Of a stretch of 64,000 nt of DNA, positions 23,388 through 35,380 are shown in pieces. The stretch covers positions 682,001 through 746,000 of the forward strand of contig JAIQDT010000837.1 in the NCBI GenBank assembly GCA_021521415.1, written 5' to 3'. Each line of letters starts with the position of its first letter. The stretch's first letter is position 1. Both the position numbers and the translations under genes were made by a program. This DNA comes from Bidens hawaiensis. Its lineage: Eukaryota > Streptophyta > Magnoliopsida > Asterales > Asteraceae. The notes under the pieces were generated by a model. That model saw only the letters and a program-made list of their open reading frames with translations. It was not told where the DNA came from and made no database searches.

Positions 23388-24515
23388 CAAACTGGGCTAA
23401 GCAAGGGCTTGAGGCCCCCAAAGTTATAAGGCCCCCATTTTCTTAAAAAAAAAATAAAATTATATATCTATCTGTAGTAATAATGGCGATGTTTAGGTCT
23501 TAAATGAAGTCAAGGAGAAACGGCGCACGCCTGGAGATTCACAAATCACAATATTTCAATCATGAATCAACCAACTATTCAACTAATCAAGGATGAAGGG
23601 ATTGGACAACAACAACACTCCAATAAATCATAACGGTAATTTTTTTTTGTTATTATCACCAATTAATGGATCTAAATCTCTAATCGACTAGTATAAACTA
23701 ACCACTGATGCCGATTAATCCATCAGACATACAACAATCTGTGACTGAGTGACTGCGGTGAGTTCGAAATAGCATACAACAATCAGTGGCGAAAAATCTT
23801 AGTGCAATCAGCAATCAATTTTCTGCAATCAGTTTGCAATCGGCCTGCAATCAGTTTGCCATCGGCTCTGGTCTCTGTGCAATCACCAATCGGTTAGCTT
23901 TAAATTTTTATTTCGGCCTGCCTATTGCCCTAATGTTTGTTTGCTTGTTTAGATTTTTAATTGTGTTGACGGTTTACTGTTGAGGTTAATTTTAGATTTC
24001 AGCCTATTGACCTATTTGCCTACTTGACATTTGTGCTTAATTGTATATTTGTATTAGAATAGAATTTGCCTTAATCAATGTCACACCGATACCGAACATA
24101 CGAATCCAATTATGCAAAACAACAAAAAAGACTTAAAAGGGAGGCTTTAGTTCAATCATAAAAAGGAGGTATTTTTAAAATTTTCACATCCACAAAAACT
24201 ACAAACAATGAACATACAAATGGTTTAGCTCTTTTGTCGATTGAGAAGAACTTTTTAGGAGAAATTGATTATGATTATTTCATTAAACAATTTGCATCTA
24301 TTAAAGCAAGAAAGATAAATTTCATATAAACATTATTTTTTACCGACATGAAATAACTTAATTTTTTTTAACTCCGCCGACTACAAGCGTTTGGTTTATT
24401 ATTGCCGGTCCCAAGCCCGGATAAAGGAGGAGGGTTTATACTTAAAAATTTTGGAAAAGAAAGGCCCCAACTTGATACTTAGCTTGAGGCCTCTAAAAAC
24501 CTTGGGCCGCCACTG
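23388..24515 (+). mobile_element. Internally deleted hAT element
   Basis: The right end, read inward, is CAGTGGCGGCCCAAGG, a typical plant hAT-type terminus. The left end CAAACTGGGCTAAG..GGGCTTGAGGCCCCC shares the 'TTGAGGCC' block but has diverged at the tip. The interior carries only the start and end of the transposase (24078-24329). No 8-bp target duplication is visible, so the left boundary is tentative. Confidence 0.5.
24078..24329 (+). pseudogene. hAT (zinc finger MYM/TTF-type) transposase remnant: N-terminus joined to C-terminus
   Basis: The ATG at 24078 opens an 83-codon frame with a single TAA at about codon 29. The start, SHRYRTYESNYAKQQKR, is the familiar N-terminus of plant hAT transposases of the TTF-type/ZMYM1-like group. 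The end, GLALLSIEKNFLGEIDYDY..FASIKARKINF, is the extreme C-terminus after the hAT dimerisation domain. Roughly 700 residues, including the TTF finger, the catalytic RNase-H-like core and most of the dimerisation domain, are missing, yet the frame is kept across the join. The family identity is from memory of family sequences. Confidence 0.6.
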
Positions 24516-25250
24516 CATTTTAATTAGTATATATCATTTTACAGTTGTCTCGACAAAGAAACAAGAGGATAAGATTGTATGGGTGTCATGTGTGACATTG
24601 ATAGGTTCGACAGAGAGATTAATAATTGGCTTTATATATAACACACGTTTTACTTATTTCTAACCATAACCAGGATAATTGGGCACGAGGTGCATGCATC
24701 AGACATACTTTTCAGCATTTTAAGTTCATTGTTTGAGATTCACACGATGCAAGTATTTCCACAACAATTGTGAATTGTCTCACCAGTGTTTGACACTAAA
24801 ATGAACCGCGACCATGCATATGTTTCTAAAAGGAATCAAGGGAGTTTCCCTTGCATGTCTTTCAAATGTTTTAAGATTCTTATTTTCTATAAAAATCATG
24901 TCTTTTAAATGTTTTGAAACCCACACAATGGAACAAGTTAAGTGGACCATCTGAAAATGAGAGTAATTATGGTTCGGAACATAATTATCGAAGTCATCGT
25001 ATAGAAATTATGATGCGTAAAGTTGTGTGTCATAATATAAAATCAAAAGTAGTTGAGATAATGGTACAAATTTAAAGATGATAAGAACATGGTGGATACG
25101 TTGCTGGTACATCCTATATATAAATGTTCTTATCGGATTTTCATTTGGAGCGTTGCTTTAACTATTCAAAGTTTTGTATTATGATTAATTTTAAAATCCA
25201 TATTTAAAATTTTCCATTCCTCAAAATTTAATGGTTTTGTTATAGTATTC
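24516..25250. other. Gene-free stretch
   Basis: No ORF or repeat is recognised. The last part may be the 3' untranslated end of a degraded gypsy element leading into the polypurine tract at 25275. Confidence 0.35.
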
Positions 25251-25254
25251 TTTA

Positions 25255-25915
25255 ATTTTGGGACGAAATTCCCTAAAGTAGGGGAGACTGTAACAACTCG
25301 AGTTTTTCCAATTCATATTACCCGACTCGTTTTATGTTCGGGGAAAATTTTTCAACAAAAATATCGCGTTAATAAAGTATTTATTATTTTATTAATAGTT
25401 TATTATATTTTTTGTTCTATATTCAAATTTAACCCTAGACTAAACTTTAACTCTAATTTGAATCCACTTCAATAGTTCAGGGGCTTAATTGTAAAATATG
25501 CTATATTGTTATATTATAATCCTTAAACCCATTAACCCAATTATCCATACTCGTTTCCATGTGACCCGTGACCCGTTTATGTGTCTTGAAGCGTGATTTT
25601 CGTCCAAATTATGGAATTGATCAAGGAATCTTATTCCTCATGCCTAAATCGTCCTACCGACACAGTCAAATTGGAAACCACAATCACGAATTGCTTATTA
25701 TGCTTAACCGTCTAAACTCATTCATGAACATACATCTTGTCAACCAACATAATACGATTAAACCTAAATGTACAATCCTCAGACCAGCGCCAACTAAACC
25801 CCCATAATCAATTAAGTTATAATTAGCTTCTGGTACCTTCTTCGTCATCATTCAAAGCCGACGCTGCCTCGATCAAGTAACACTCTTTTAATCAGCGATA
25901 TAGGTAATATTTTTT
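25255..25915 (+). mobile_element. 3' end of a chromovirus-type Ty3/gypsy: polypurine tract and LTR start
   Basis: TTTTGGGACGAAATTCCCT is the conserved end of Tekay/Del-type chromovirus pol or 3' UTR. It is followed by the purine tract AAAGTAGGGGAGAC (25275-25288) and then TGTAACAACTCGAG, an LTR start at 25289. LTR sequence continues to at least about 25910; its end is not resolved. No pol sequence is left upstream. Confidence 0.55.
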
Positions 25916-26036
25916 ATGGTGACAATCAAACTATGAAGGTATATGTATAATATAATATATTATAGTATAATATAATATAATATACACATGTTCGCGTACT
26001 TGTGCAAAGGGTCCATGATGGTTGGAGCAATGCAAA

Positions 26037-26880
26037 CTAAAATTTATAGCTTGTTGGATTGACGACCGCCGAAACTACGGCGAATACACAATAAACCGAG
26101 TTGAGAGCCAGCATGCCAACTTGAAAAGGTACCTCAAAGAGACAAACAATACGTTTGACACCATTGTGGCGTATGTCCTTTAAGTGACTAATATTCATAT
26201 GGCATGAAATCATAGCAATGTTTGAAGAGTCTCGTTCTAAGGCATGGATGACCATCGACTGCGCAACTCGTTCTAAGGTCATGGATGGCCATCGGAGCAA
26301 CGTTGTGAAGCATCCAAAAATGACCTGATGCATTGTGCCTCCCTAGAAGTTTAAATGGACAACACTTTTTAATACTACCGATACGCCTTACAGTGGCCTT
26401 TAGTTTCGCTTCCCTTCCACAATTGTATGCAAGGTCAACAACGTTTTTCCTTAACCGTTGGACCACAATAACACACCCATGCTCCCGTCCTCTCTTCTTG
26501 GCCCAATCCTCCAACTTATTACGGGACTCAAAAACTTGAAACAGTTATAAGCTCATTTTTAAAACATGTCCAAAAAAATAATAATAACTTAAACAAAACA
26601 TATGGTGTCATACAATATCTGTTTTATACGAAATCGTCGGCTCGTGTATGTCATCAGCATCATAATTAACAGCATCATGTTCGTTTCCATCGTAATATGG
26701 TGGCGAATCTATTGGTACATGGGACGAAAACCGCGTTCCGTTATACGGTGGCACTTCTATTCGTACATCGGCATTTCTATCCGTACATCTGGCCAAGACT
26801 AGGTTTCGTAATACGGGGCCTCTCCCACTAGTAACTGGTACAAGGAAGACTGAGTTTCGTAATATGGTGCCTCTCATACT
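26037..26880 (-). pseudogene. N-terminal part of a MULE transposase gene (FAR1-type DNA-binding domain)
   Basis: An upstream exon (26877-26608) encodes low-complexity Pro/Tyr repeats (PPYNGTRF, DSPPYYDGNEHD) and is followed by a likely intron. The next exon (26530-26188) reads ESRNKLEDWAKKRGREHGCV, LKATVRRIGSIKKCCPFKL and LGRHNASGHFW, the FAR1-like zinc-binding domain found at the front of Mutator-like transposases and of FHY3/FAR1. A frameshift at about 26290 moves the frame (MHQVIFGCF.. is the adjacent frame), and the reading ends at 26037. The MULE catalytic domain is absent. The homologous 5' part recurs at 34598-35380. Confidence 0.6.
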
Positions 26881-27420
26881 GTTAAGTGCTACGAAGAAGA
26901 CTAGGTTCCGTTAAACGACACGTTAACTGGTAACTTGTACGAGGACTGAACGTAAGCCTGTTCAGGCTAACTATCATACCCGAAATACTCTTGACAAACG
27001 TGATGGCAACATATCTTAGTTACTCCCACCGTCCCATTATAAGTGTACTAGTTTGACTTTTCAAGTCATTCTTTTGCAACCTTGACCGTAAATATTTTTG
27101 TTCGTGTCATATAATACTTGATGAAAATTATATCAATGTAAAATACATTGTAAACCCAATACATTCATATATTTTACATCAAGTATTATATAACACAAAC
27201 AAAAATATTGCCGGTCAAAGTTAAACAAGAAATACTTGAAAAATCAAACTAGGACACTTATAATGGGATGGAGGGAGTAAAAAGCAACTAACGACTTTAT
27301 ATTAAATAAATATACAAAGAAACATGCTTCAAATTTGGTAACCCGGCGTGCTAGGTTGATCGTTATGTGCGTATCTGGCTCCTCCTCGTTTGAGACTGGA
27401 AATAAATGATAAGAAATGGC
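26590..27420. repeat. Duplicated MULE 5' region, copy 1
   Basis: It aligns with 34598-35370 over nearly its whole length (for example 'tgtcatcagcatcataatta', 'ctattggtacatgggacgaa', 'cttctattcgtacatcgg', 'atcttagtta', 'gctaggttgatcgttatg'). Internally it has short tandem units ('tttcgtaatacggtgcctct') that encode 'PYYET'-like repeats. This copy holds a Stowaway MITE at 27023-27277 that copy 2 lacks. Confidence 0.85.
27023..27277. mobile_element. Stowaway-like MITE, 255 bp
   Basis: The terminal inverted repeats CTCCCACCGTCCCATTATAA and TTATAATGGGATGGAGGGAG are of the Tc1/mariner Stowaway type, flanked by TA (27021-27022, 27278-27279). The second copy of the host repeat reads straight through at 34991-35005 ('cttagttaaatagc'), giving the empty site. 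Arms are inverted over most of the length. Confidence 0.9.
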
Positions 27421-28454
27421 TTTCAAACTTTTAAAATCAATAATTGTTAAAAAAACTCATTTTATAATTATTAGAAAATATTATTGAGTTATAACAAACT
27501 TCGTCACTCCACTAACACGATTGATAAAATAAACCAACCATAAACAATGGTTGCTCTTCCCGAAGACAACATTACTGTTGCCAATAAAAAACTAATGAGG
27601 CATGCGTAACAATCTTCCTCTTGGTTTCCATTAAAAATAATAAGTTCGGTTAGACGGTTACCGACTAGATGTGTTAAATAAACGAAAATATTTTGAACAT
27701 ATCTAATGTTTGTCGCCTTTGTTGGTCCTGTAAAATCATTATTCTCTAGGAGTTAATCATAATTAGATACATCATAGATCTTAGAGATAATAATGAGATG
27801 ATTCGAGCCAAAAGGTTGTTCTCATTGATGTTTAATTGAATGATTATAATTAATACATGCATAACTACATAGAGTTAAGTTTGGTCTGCCACAATCTGCA
27901 CCTTATGGTGGCCTATCATCTAGACATAATCCGTTAGTATTAAAGTACTCGTAGAATTAAATGGCTCGTATCACCCCTGAGCTCATTCGCAATAATGCCC
28001 TTATATAGACACATACACATACCCATATGCTTACCTCATGGGCGTATGAGGTCATTGTAGGAAAATGGTCTTCCATTCTCTTAACACACTAAGCAAATGG
28101 ACTCATACTCAGCAAATGGCCACCCCATACACTAACATACCAACGTATGGGGACTTAACTAGGTGTAAGGGCAACCATCTAGGTGTATGGGCTCTATACG
28201 CTTAACACACTAAGCGTATGGACCATGTTGACATACATATTAATCCTTAAACTACCCCACCAGCATCCACGCCACCCCCCTAGCACCCTTGTCGACACTC
28301 TTCATCTCCACTGCCACGAGAGGGAGAGGCTGGACTAAAGGCACTAAGATGTAAGCGCCACGAGATAGACATAAGGGTCATTGGCCCCCTGAAATTCCTG
28401 AACAATATGCATGCTCGAGCAACATTTCTGGTCCAGTGAGCACGGAGGGAACCT
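27421..28454. other. Gene-free stretch with short repeats
   Basis: No protein gene. Around 28010-28235 the phrases 'taacacactaagc..atgg' and 'gtatgg' recur several times. A sequence starting TGTTGGTCCTG at about 27723 could be a degraded LTR start, but no partner end is found. Confidence 0.4.
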
Positions 28455-28809
28455 TGTTGGGCTACTATGAATACGGTTTGTACTTTGTTTTGGGCTTACA
28501 TTGTGAACCAAGATCACATGGATCTTTGTGGGCTTTTGGATAGTGTTGGGTTTATTTGTGGTCTCTATATAAACCTTGTAACTAGGTTAACTTGTTAGTA
28601 GAGGTTAGTGAGAGAGACGAGAGAAGCATTGGTTTTTTTGTAACCTATTGGGCTTAAGCCCCCGACGTGAATATACGTGTGTTTTGAAGCAACTTCATCA
28701 TGTTCGTATTGTATTTTACTTATTTTATACTGAATCCACTCGTGTTAGATTCTGCCTAATCACGAGTTTAGGTGATATCACATTAAAAGATCCGTTCACA
28801 AGACTTTCA
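28455..28809 (+). mobile_element. 5' LTR of the second copia element (355 bp)
   Basis: It begins TGTTGGGCTA and ends ACTTTCA, two bases before the primer binding site. A TATA box (CTATATAAAC) lies near 28565. The matching 3' LTR is not in the window because the element is cut at about 34597. Confidence 0.65.
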
Positions 28810-28811
28810 AT

Positions 28812-28823
28812 TGGTATCAGAGC
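28812..28823 (+). promoter_or_regulatory. Primer binding site (initiator tRNA-Met)
   Basis: TGGTATCAGAGC is the standard Ty1/copia primer site complementary to the 3' end of initiator methionyl-tRNA, positioned two bases after the LTR. Confidence 0.9.
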
Positions 28824-29434
28824 CTATTGACCTATTCTAGGCTCGGTTATGATATCATAGATTCAAGGATAGTGGTTTATTGATTATCTTGGTGGACGTG
28901 GTGTTTTTCCGGTAAATTACTCATCGGAGGTGGAAAGAGACTTTTTTAGGTTGAAGATTGAGTTAATTTTGATTCAAAATTCAAATCCCTTTGATCTCGG
29001 GATTTAGTTTGTTACCAAACTTATATGGTCAAAGTTTCTTTGGGCGTTCTCGGGAATTTTGAATCGTTTTCGGGAAATCAAGATCGTTTTAGGGCAATTT
29101 AGATCGCTTTCGGCCATCACTTGGTCGTTCTCGGGATTATCTAAGGGTATTCGGCCACATTTCTGGGTTCTCGGTGGAGTTTTGCTAATTCTTGGTCAAT
29201 TCCAAGTGTTTTCAGTTGACTTAAAGTGTTCTCGGTCAACTTGAAGTGTTCTCTGTTGACTTTCTGAGTTCTCGGTTGATTTTAAGGGTTACCAATTGAC
29301 TTTCTGAGTTCTCGGTCAAAGCTTACTATTCTCGGCTATGACTGTGCATCTAAGCATGTTCTGTTGGGCCTTAGGATAACTGAATTTATAATTGGACTTC
29401 TAAGTTGGACTAGAACATTAGTTTTACATTTAAA

Positions 29435-32400
29435 ATGGACCAAGTAACCAATAATTCATCAAATGTTGCTCTACATCAAGAATTGGACTCTATCATGGGA
29501 ACTGATACTCGTGTACCCCTTTTATTGTCTCATGAGGGGTTTGCCGAGTGGAAGTTTAGGTTTTAAAAATATGTGAAGATGAAAGATGCAAAGATTTGGA
29601 GGAGCATTGTTCGGGGTCCTCAAGCTATCACCTATCAACGAGAAAATCTTGAAGAGGTGGCTGTGAAGCCTATCGAATTGTATGACGATGCAGACTTTGA
29701 AAAGATTGAAGAAGATGAAAAGGCCATTGCTACCTTAACTATGGCACTTTCACCCGAAATTGCCTTAGGATTTAGAGAATTACAGTCTGCTAAGGCTTTA
29801 TGGGAAGCCCTTATTGAAGTATGTGAGGGAAATGAGGACATGAGAAGACGCTGATAAGACCTCCTATGACAAAAAATAATATGTTCAATCATGTTCTGGG
29901 AGAGTCTTTGGATACACAATTACACAGATTTATAACTCTGGTGACTGAAATGCAATCTGCAAACAAAAACTTGACCGCTACTGAGAAAAATAATAAACTG
30001 GTCAATTCCCTACCACAGAGCTGGGATATGAATGTTGCTATGATAAAGAAGACTAAGGATCTCGCAAGGCTAACTTTTTCAGAAGTAATGGCAATCATAA
30101 AAGCATGTGACATGGATGACAAGCAACGTGGTATAAACCATGTCAATTCCTACAATGCGGCCGGCTACAGTGTTGCTTCCAACAATGCACTGATCTCTCA
30201 AGACAACTTTTCAATGTTTAACTCTTCTCATGGGCAGTACACTCAGCCACAGCAGTCTCAGAATAATTTCTCTATGATTAAGTCTGCTCAAGGTCAATTC
30301 ACTCAGGCACCACCACAATCAACTCCCGTGTTCGTTCCTCAACATGTTCAACAATCTACTTCTGCTGCTAAGCCCCAGCCATCTGCTGCATCTTCCAGTT
30401 AGTCTTCCAATCAGATTCCCTCTATCTCAAAGGAGACTCAAGAAAACATCGCCTTAATGGCAGGGTTCATGAACTGCTACAACGCCTTTCTTGCTGGAGA
30501 TCTGGTTCAACCAGTGTAGCTGCTGAGTTGGATCAAATCCATCCTGATGATGTGGAGGAAATGGATATCTCTTGGCAAATAGCTATGGCAGTGTTTCGTG
30601 CAAAGAAATTTACAAAGAGAACATGCAAAAACAACTGGAGCGTGCCAGCTAACCAGAAGGTTGGGTTTAACAAAGACACTCTGAGGTGCTACAACTGTCA
30701 TGATCCGAGTCACTTTGCTCACGAAGGCATTAATCCAACTAAGGAAGAAAACAGAGAAAGAACACTGGTTCTGGTGAGCAATGCAAGGGGTGAAAATAAA
30801 GCTAGTTCAGGTGAAAGTGAGTAGGGACTGGTAGCTCAATAGTTTTCTAGGAATGATCAGATGACAACTCTCAGCACTAATAATCAGGCTGCAAACTTTG
30901 CCTGGATTGATGTTGTTGAAGATGAGAACATTGCTAAGGAACAAGTTAAGGAACTTTAATATGCATTCATGGATTTCACTGCTTCCAACTCATCCGAGGT
31001 AAGTTCTGAATTATGCTCTCAGTCTTGTATTAATAAGGTATATTATATAAATCTCACAATAGTAACTTAATTAGAGAAATGGAAGGAATAAAATCTGAAA
31101 ATTTCACTCTTAAGAAATTCGAGAAAGCTTTAAAAGAAAAACTTGTGGCATAGAAAAAGGATTTCTCTAAACTTCAATATGATTTTAGCATAAAGTGTTG
31201 TCACCACTTAGATGCCAAACATAAATTGTTGATTTAACTGCTGAATTGAAAGCCTCTAAGTTAGAAATCGCTAAATTAACTAATAAATTTGAAAAGGCTG
31301 AATTCAATTTTAAGATATTCGATGGCTCCAGTGATGTTGTTAATTTTATGATCGAAAATTAATTATGGTGGAAAGAAAACTCTGGTCAGGGTATAGGGTG
31401 CAGTGTTGTACCCCCCTCCATATAACGAGAACTACACTGGTCTTCGTCTTACCAAAGAGCAGGAAGAAAAAGTAAAAACCATGCAATATTGTAAATCAGC
31501 TGAAAGTGGCAAAAATGCTTTTGGTTCAGTAAACGCTACTGAATCAACCTCAAGGGTGAATGATACTAATGTGTTTGCTTCACGTGCAGATGAAGTAAAT
31601 GATGAGGATTGGACTAATGAGGATGATGACTTATATGTTTTGAATAATAAAGACATTAATTCTAATGCTCCTTTAAATTTGTCTACTTTGAATTCTATTG
31701 CTTCAAATGATTGTGTGGGCTCTGCTTTTAAGAGCATAGACAATTTTGTGGTTGATTCTTCTAAAACTTTGAAATCTGGTGGTGTGTCTTTGAATAAGTT
31801 TGATAAAAATAAGAATTCTCGTAAATATTAATCACCTAAGTTTGTTAAAGAATGAAGTTCAAACGTTCACAATTGTGATAAATCAAGCAATAAATTAGGT
31901 GTTAGGTGCCAAATGAGGTAAACTAGCTCACACAACAGATCAAGACCAGGAGTAGTCCACAATGAATTTTATATTAAACGTAAAACATGCTTTAACGATG
32001 GCACTCCTGGTCATATTGCTAGAAATTGTCAAAACCGTCCATATGTCCCGTATTATGAATATTATCAGAGGAATATGCCTTGAAATACCCCTCAAAATAA
32101 ATCAAGGTATCATGAGGCAAATCCCTTTGACGGTGACTGGAAAATAAGCAAGACCGATAGGTTAAGCTTTCATCAGACCAAGCCTAACATGTTTCACAGA
32201 CGTGATGGAAACTCTGTTCCGGTCCCGAGAACCAAGGCGGCCTCTGGACCGAAAAAAATTCCAAAGTCAAAGTCAAATGTGCCTTCCGCTCGCATACCAG
32301 GGACAAAGTCATCCATTCATACATATAACAAAGCATCTTAACCAGATATGAATGGCTGCCTAAATCTCTGGTGACCAAGCTATCTTGTTCGATCATAGAT

Positions 32401-34597
32401 GATCGGGAAGACATGTCATGGTAACACGTGACATGCTTAGATAAATCAGGTTTACCCAGCACTACTATGGACTGGGTACCAAAAACTAACTAATCTCTTG
32501 CACATCGTGCAGGAACAACTATGGAGGAATACCATCAGACCTTGGTATGTTGATAGTAGCTGTTCCAGGCACATGACATGAGACATCTCCCAACTGCACG
32601 ACATTCAAATCTTTAACGGTGGATAAGTTTCCTTTGTGAGTGGAGAGAAGGGGAAGATTACTCAGAAGGTTACTGTAAGTAATGGTGTTCTAAAATTTGA
32701 AAATGTCAATTTTGTTCCTGAGTTGAAACACAGTGTGCTCAGCATCCTGCAGATCTATGAAAGGCTTTTCAACCCATTTTACTAACAAAAAGTGTTTGAT
32801 CCTAAAGTCTGGTATCATCATACCAGAAGACTGGGTTCTTGTTCGATCACAAAGAAAAGATAATGCTTACGTGATCGACATGAACAAAAATGTTCCTGAT
32901 GAAATTACTTGTATTTTCAAAAGTTTCAGAACATAATGCCATGCTTTGGCATCTTCGTCTTGGTCATGCAAACATTAAAAATCTAAACCGTCTTGCTAAA
33001 AATGACTTGGTGCGTGGTTTGCCTTTCAAGGATTTTGTGACAATTGAAAAATGTGTGGCTTGTGCGTTGGGTAAACATAATCATAAATCTCACAAGCCAA
33101 AACTTATTAATACCATTTTGTCACTTTTTCAATTGCTGCATATGGACCTGTTTGGTCCAGTTCATGTTTTGAGTCTTTCTCGCAGCTCTTATTGTCTGGT
33201 TATTACTGATGACTACTCACGTTTCACTTGGGTGATTTTCTTGTCAAATAAGAGTGAGACTGCAGAACTAATAAAACGCTTTGTGGTGCTCATGGAGAAT
33301 CAACTCAATCTAAAACTAAAGGATATTCACTGTGACAACGACAACGAATTCAAGAACTCAACATTGAATTATTTATGTGCCGAGAAAGGAGTGCTTAGAC
33401 AGTACAACTCAACTCGTGCACCGCAACAAAATGGAGTTGCTGAGAGAAGGAACAGAACCCTTATCGAGGTGGCAAGAATTATGTTGTGTGATTTAAAGCT
33501 ACCTTTGTTCTTCTGGGCTGAAGCGGTCAACACGGCCTGTTATGTTCAAAATAGAGTGTTGATCAACAAAGCTCAGATGAAGGCTCCTTATAAGATTGTT
33601 TATGGTCACAAGCCCATTGTTTCCCACTTTCTAGCTTTTGGATGTCCGTGTACTCTGCTAAATCTCTAAATGACTCCAAAGTTTGGAGCCAAAGCTAATG
33701 GTTGTTACTTTGTTGGATATGTTGTTTGTACCGCCTACAGGGTTTACAACAAGTCAACGAAGCAGATAGTGGAATCCTATTACGTGCGCTGGCAAGAAGA
33801 AAATGAGACTGATGCTCGTGTTGGTCCTGACTAGTTATTTGATTATAATGAACTGTTTAAGCCATTTAATGTGTTTCTAGTTGTTGATACAGAAAATTCA
33901 GGTGCTGGTGCTGCAAATTTTGTTGATGAGGAAGAAGATATTCCTACTGACTCTCATATGTCTCCAATCTGAGTACTGATTCGTCGGAATCATTGGACAC
34001 TAATTAGCCATTATCAGATAGCCAACAAGAAAGTGTTACTTAGACTGTGTCTTCATCAGAGCCTATAGTCGATGCCTTATAAGTTGAGGGGAGAGTGTTA
34101 TTCGTCAAATCTTTGGAAGCACTCTATTCCCAGATGTCATACCAAATGAATACATTGCCAGTACTTCGTATTCACATAGTACGACGACAACTTGATGGAA
34201 GAACCCTCATCTGAAATCCTTGAAGATCCAACAAATTTACCTTCTACTAGCTTTGTTCCCGGTCATTCAATTTCAATAAGAATTCAATGAGATCATCCTA
34301 TCGAGAATGTCATAGGTCCTCTTGAAGCAGGCATGTCAACTAGAAGTCAGACATGACACATCAACAGCTGTTTATTCTTGTGTTTTATCTGTTAGATTTA
34401 ACCTAAGTCAGTTGAAATGGCTTTACAAAAGCCAAGTTGGGTGGACGCCATGCACGAGGAATTGAATCAGTTTGAAAAACTCAAGGTTTGGAGACTAGTT
34501 GATTTGCCCGTTGGAAAGAAAGCTTTAGATACAAGATGGGTTTTCCGTAAAAAGCAAGATGATACTGGAGTTATTGTACGAAACAAAGCGCGGCTCG
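29435..34597 (+). pseudogene. Ty1/copia gag-pol, truncated inside RT
   Basis: Gag starts at ATG 29435 (MDQVTNNSSNVALHQELD) with a TAA at about 29562. Gag continues through SLDTQLHRFITLVTEM and VNSLPQSWDM to a Gln/Pro-rich tail. The zinc knuckle CYNCHDPSHFAHEG has lost its last Cys (about 30689-30730). A gag-pol linker with many stops follows. The protease site is WYVDSSCSRHMT (about 32543), with Ser in place of the active-site Gly. GAG-pre-integrase and integrase form one open stretch (32890-33669) with MDLFGP, CDNDNEF and NGVAERRNRTLIE carrying the D-D-E residues. RT begins at about 34417 (PSWVDAMHEELNQFE) and breaks off after VRNKARL at about 34597, where MULE-related sequence takes over. 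No RNase H or 3' LTR remains. Confidence 0.85.
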
Positions 34598-35380
34598 CGT
34601 GTGTCATCAGCATCATAATTAACAAAACCGTCAGCTCGCGTGTGTCATCAGCATCATAATTAACAACATCATGTTCATTTCCATTGTAATACGATGGCAA
34701 ATCTATTGGTACATGGGACGAAAACTGCGTTCCGTAATACGGTGGCACTTCTATTCGTACATCGGGCCATGACTAGGTTTCGTAATACGGTGCCTCTCCC
34801 ACTAGTAACTGGTACAAGGAAGACTGAGTTTCGTAATACGGTGCCTCTCAGACTGGTAAGTGCTACGAAGAAGAAGACTAAGTTGCGTTAAACGACACGT
34901 CAACTTGTAACTTGTACAAGTACTGACCGTAAGACTGTTCAGGCTGACTATCATACCCGAAATACTCCTGAAAAAAGTGATGGTAACATATCTTAGTTAA
35001 ATAGCAACTAACAACTTTATATTAAATTAAGACAGAATTACAAATTTTGTCCTTTAAAAAAAGTCAAATTACAGTTCGTGTCCTTTTTTTAGTTTCTTTG
35101 CAGGCGGTGTACTTTAAACATTTTTTTTCTACACGTTATGTCGACATAACGTGTAGAAAAAAAATGTTTAAAGTACACCGCCTGCAAAGAAACTAAAAAA
35201 AGGACACGAACTGTAATTTGACTTTTTTTAAAGGACAAAATTTGTAATTCTGTCTTAAATAAATATACAACGAAACATGCTTCAAATTTGGTAACCCCGA
35301 TGTGCTAGGTTGATCGTTATGCGCGTATCCTGGCTCCTCCTTGTTTGAGTATGGAAATAAATGGTTTAACCACGACATTT
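34598..35380. repeat. Duplicated MULE 5' region, copy 2, joined to copia RT
   Basis: Homologous to 26590-27420. It starts with a 41-bp tandem duplication ('gctcgcgtgtgtcatcagca' at about 34591 and again at about 34632). On the minus strand it encodes PPYYGTQFSSHVPIDLP, the same N-terminal repeat protein as copy 1, but the FAR1 exon is missing. It carries a 230-bp palindrome at 35028-35257 that is absent from copy 1, and lacks copy 1's Stowaway MITE. Confidence 0.85.
35028..35257. mobile_element. Perfect 230-bp palindrome (foldback MITE)
   Basis: Two 115-base arms meet at TTATGTCGACATAA (centre 35142/35143). I compared the arms base by base, including all A and T runs, and found no mismatch. 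Ends are TAAGACAGAATTAC and GTAATTCTGTCTTA. The homologous empty site at about 27297-27313 reads 'atattaaataaatatac', giving a 3-bp AAT duplication (or a 6-bp TTAAAT one, since the boundary is ambiguous). It encodes nothing. Confidence 0.9.

Noticed and set aside
23380..24523. 8-bp target duplication around the hAT element
   Set aside because: Flanks 'ctaataga' and 'cattttaa' do not match; the left terminus is too diverged.
27723..28260. Solo LTR starting TGTTGGTCCTG
   Set aside because: No matching CA end, target duplication or second copy could be found.
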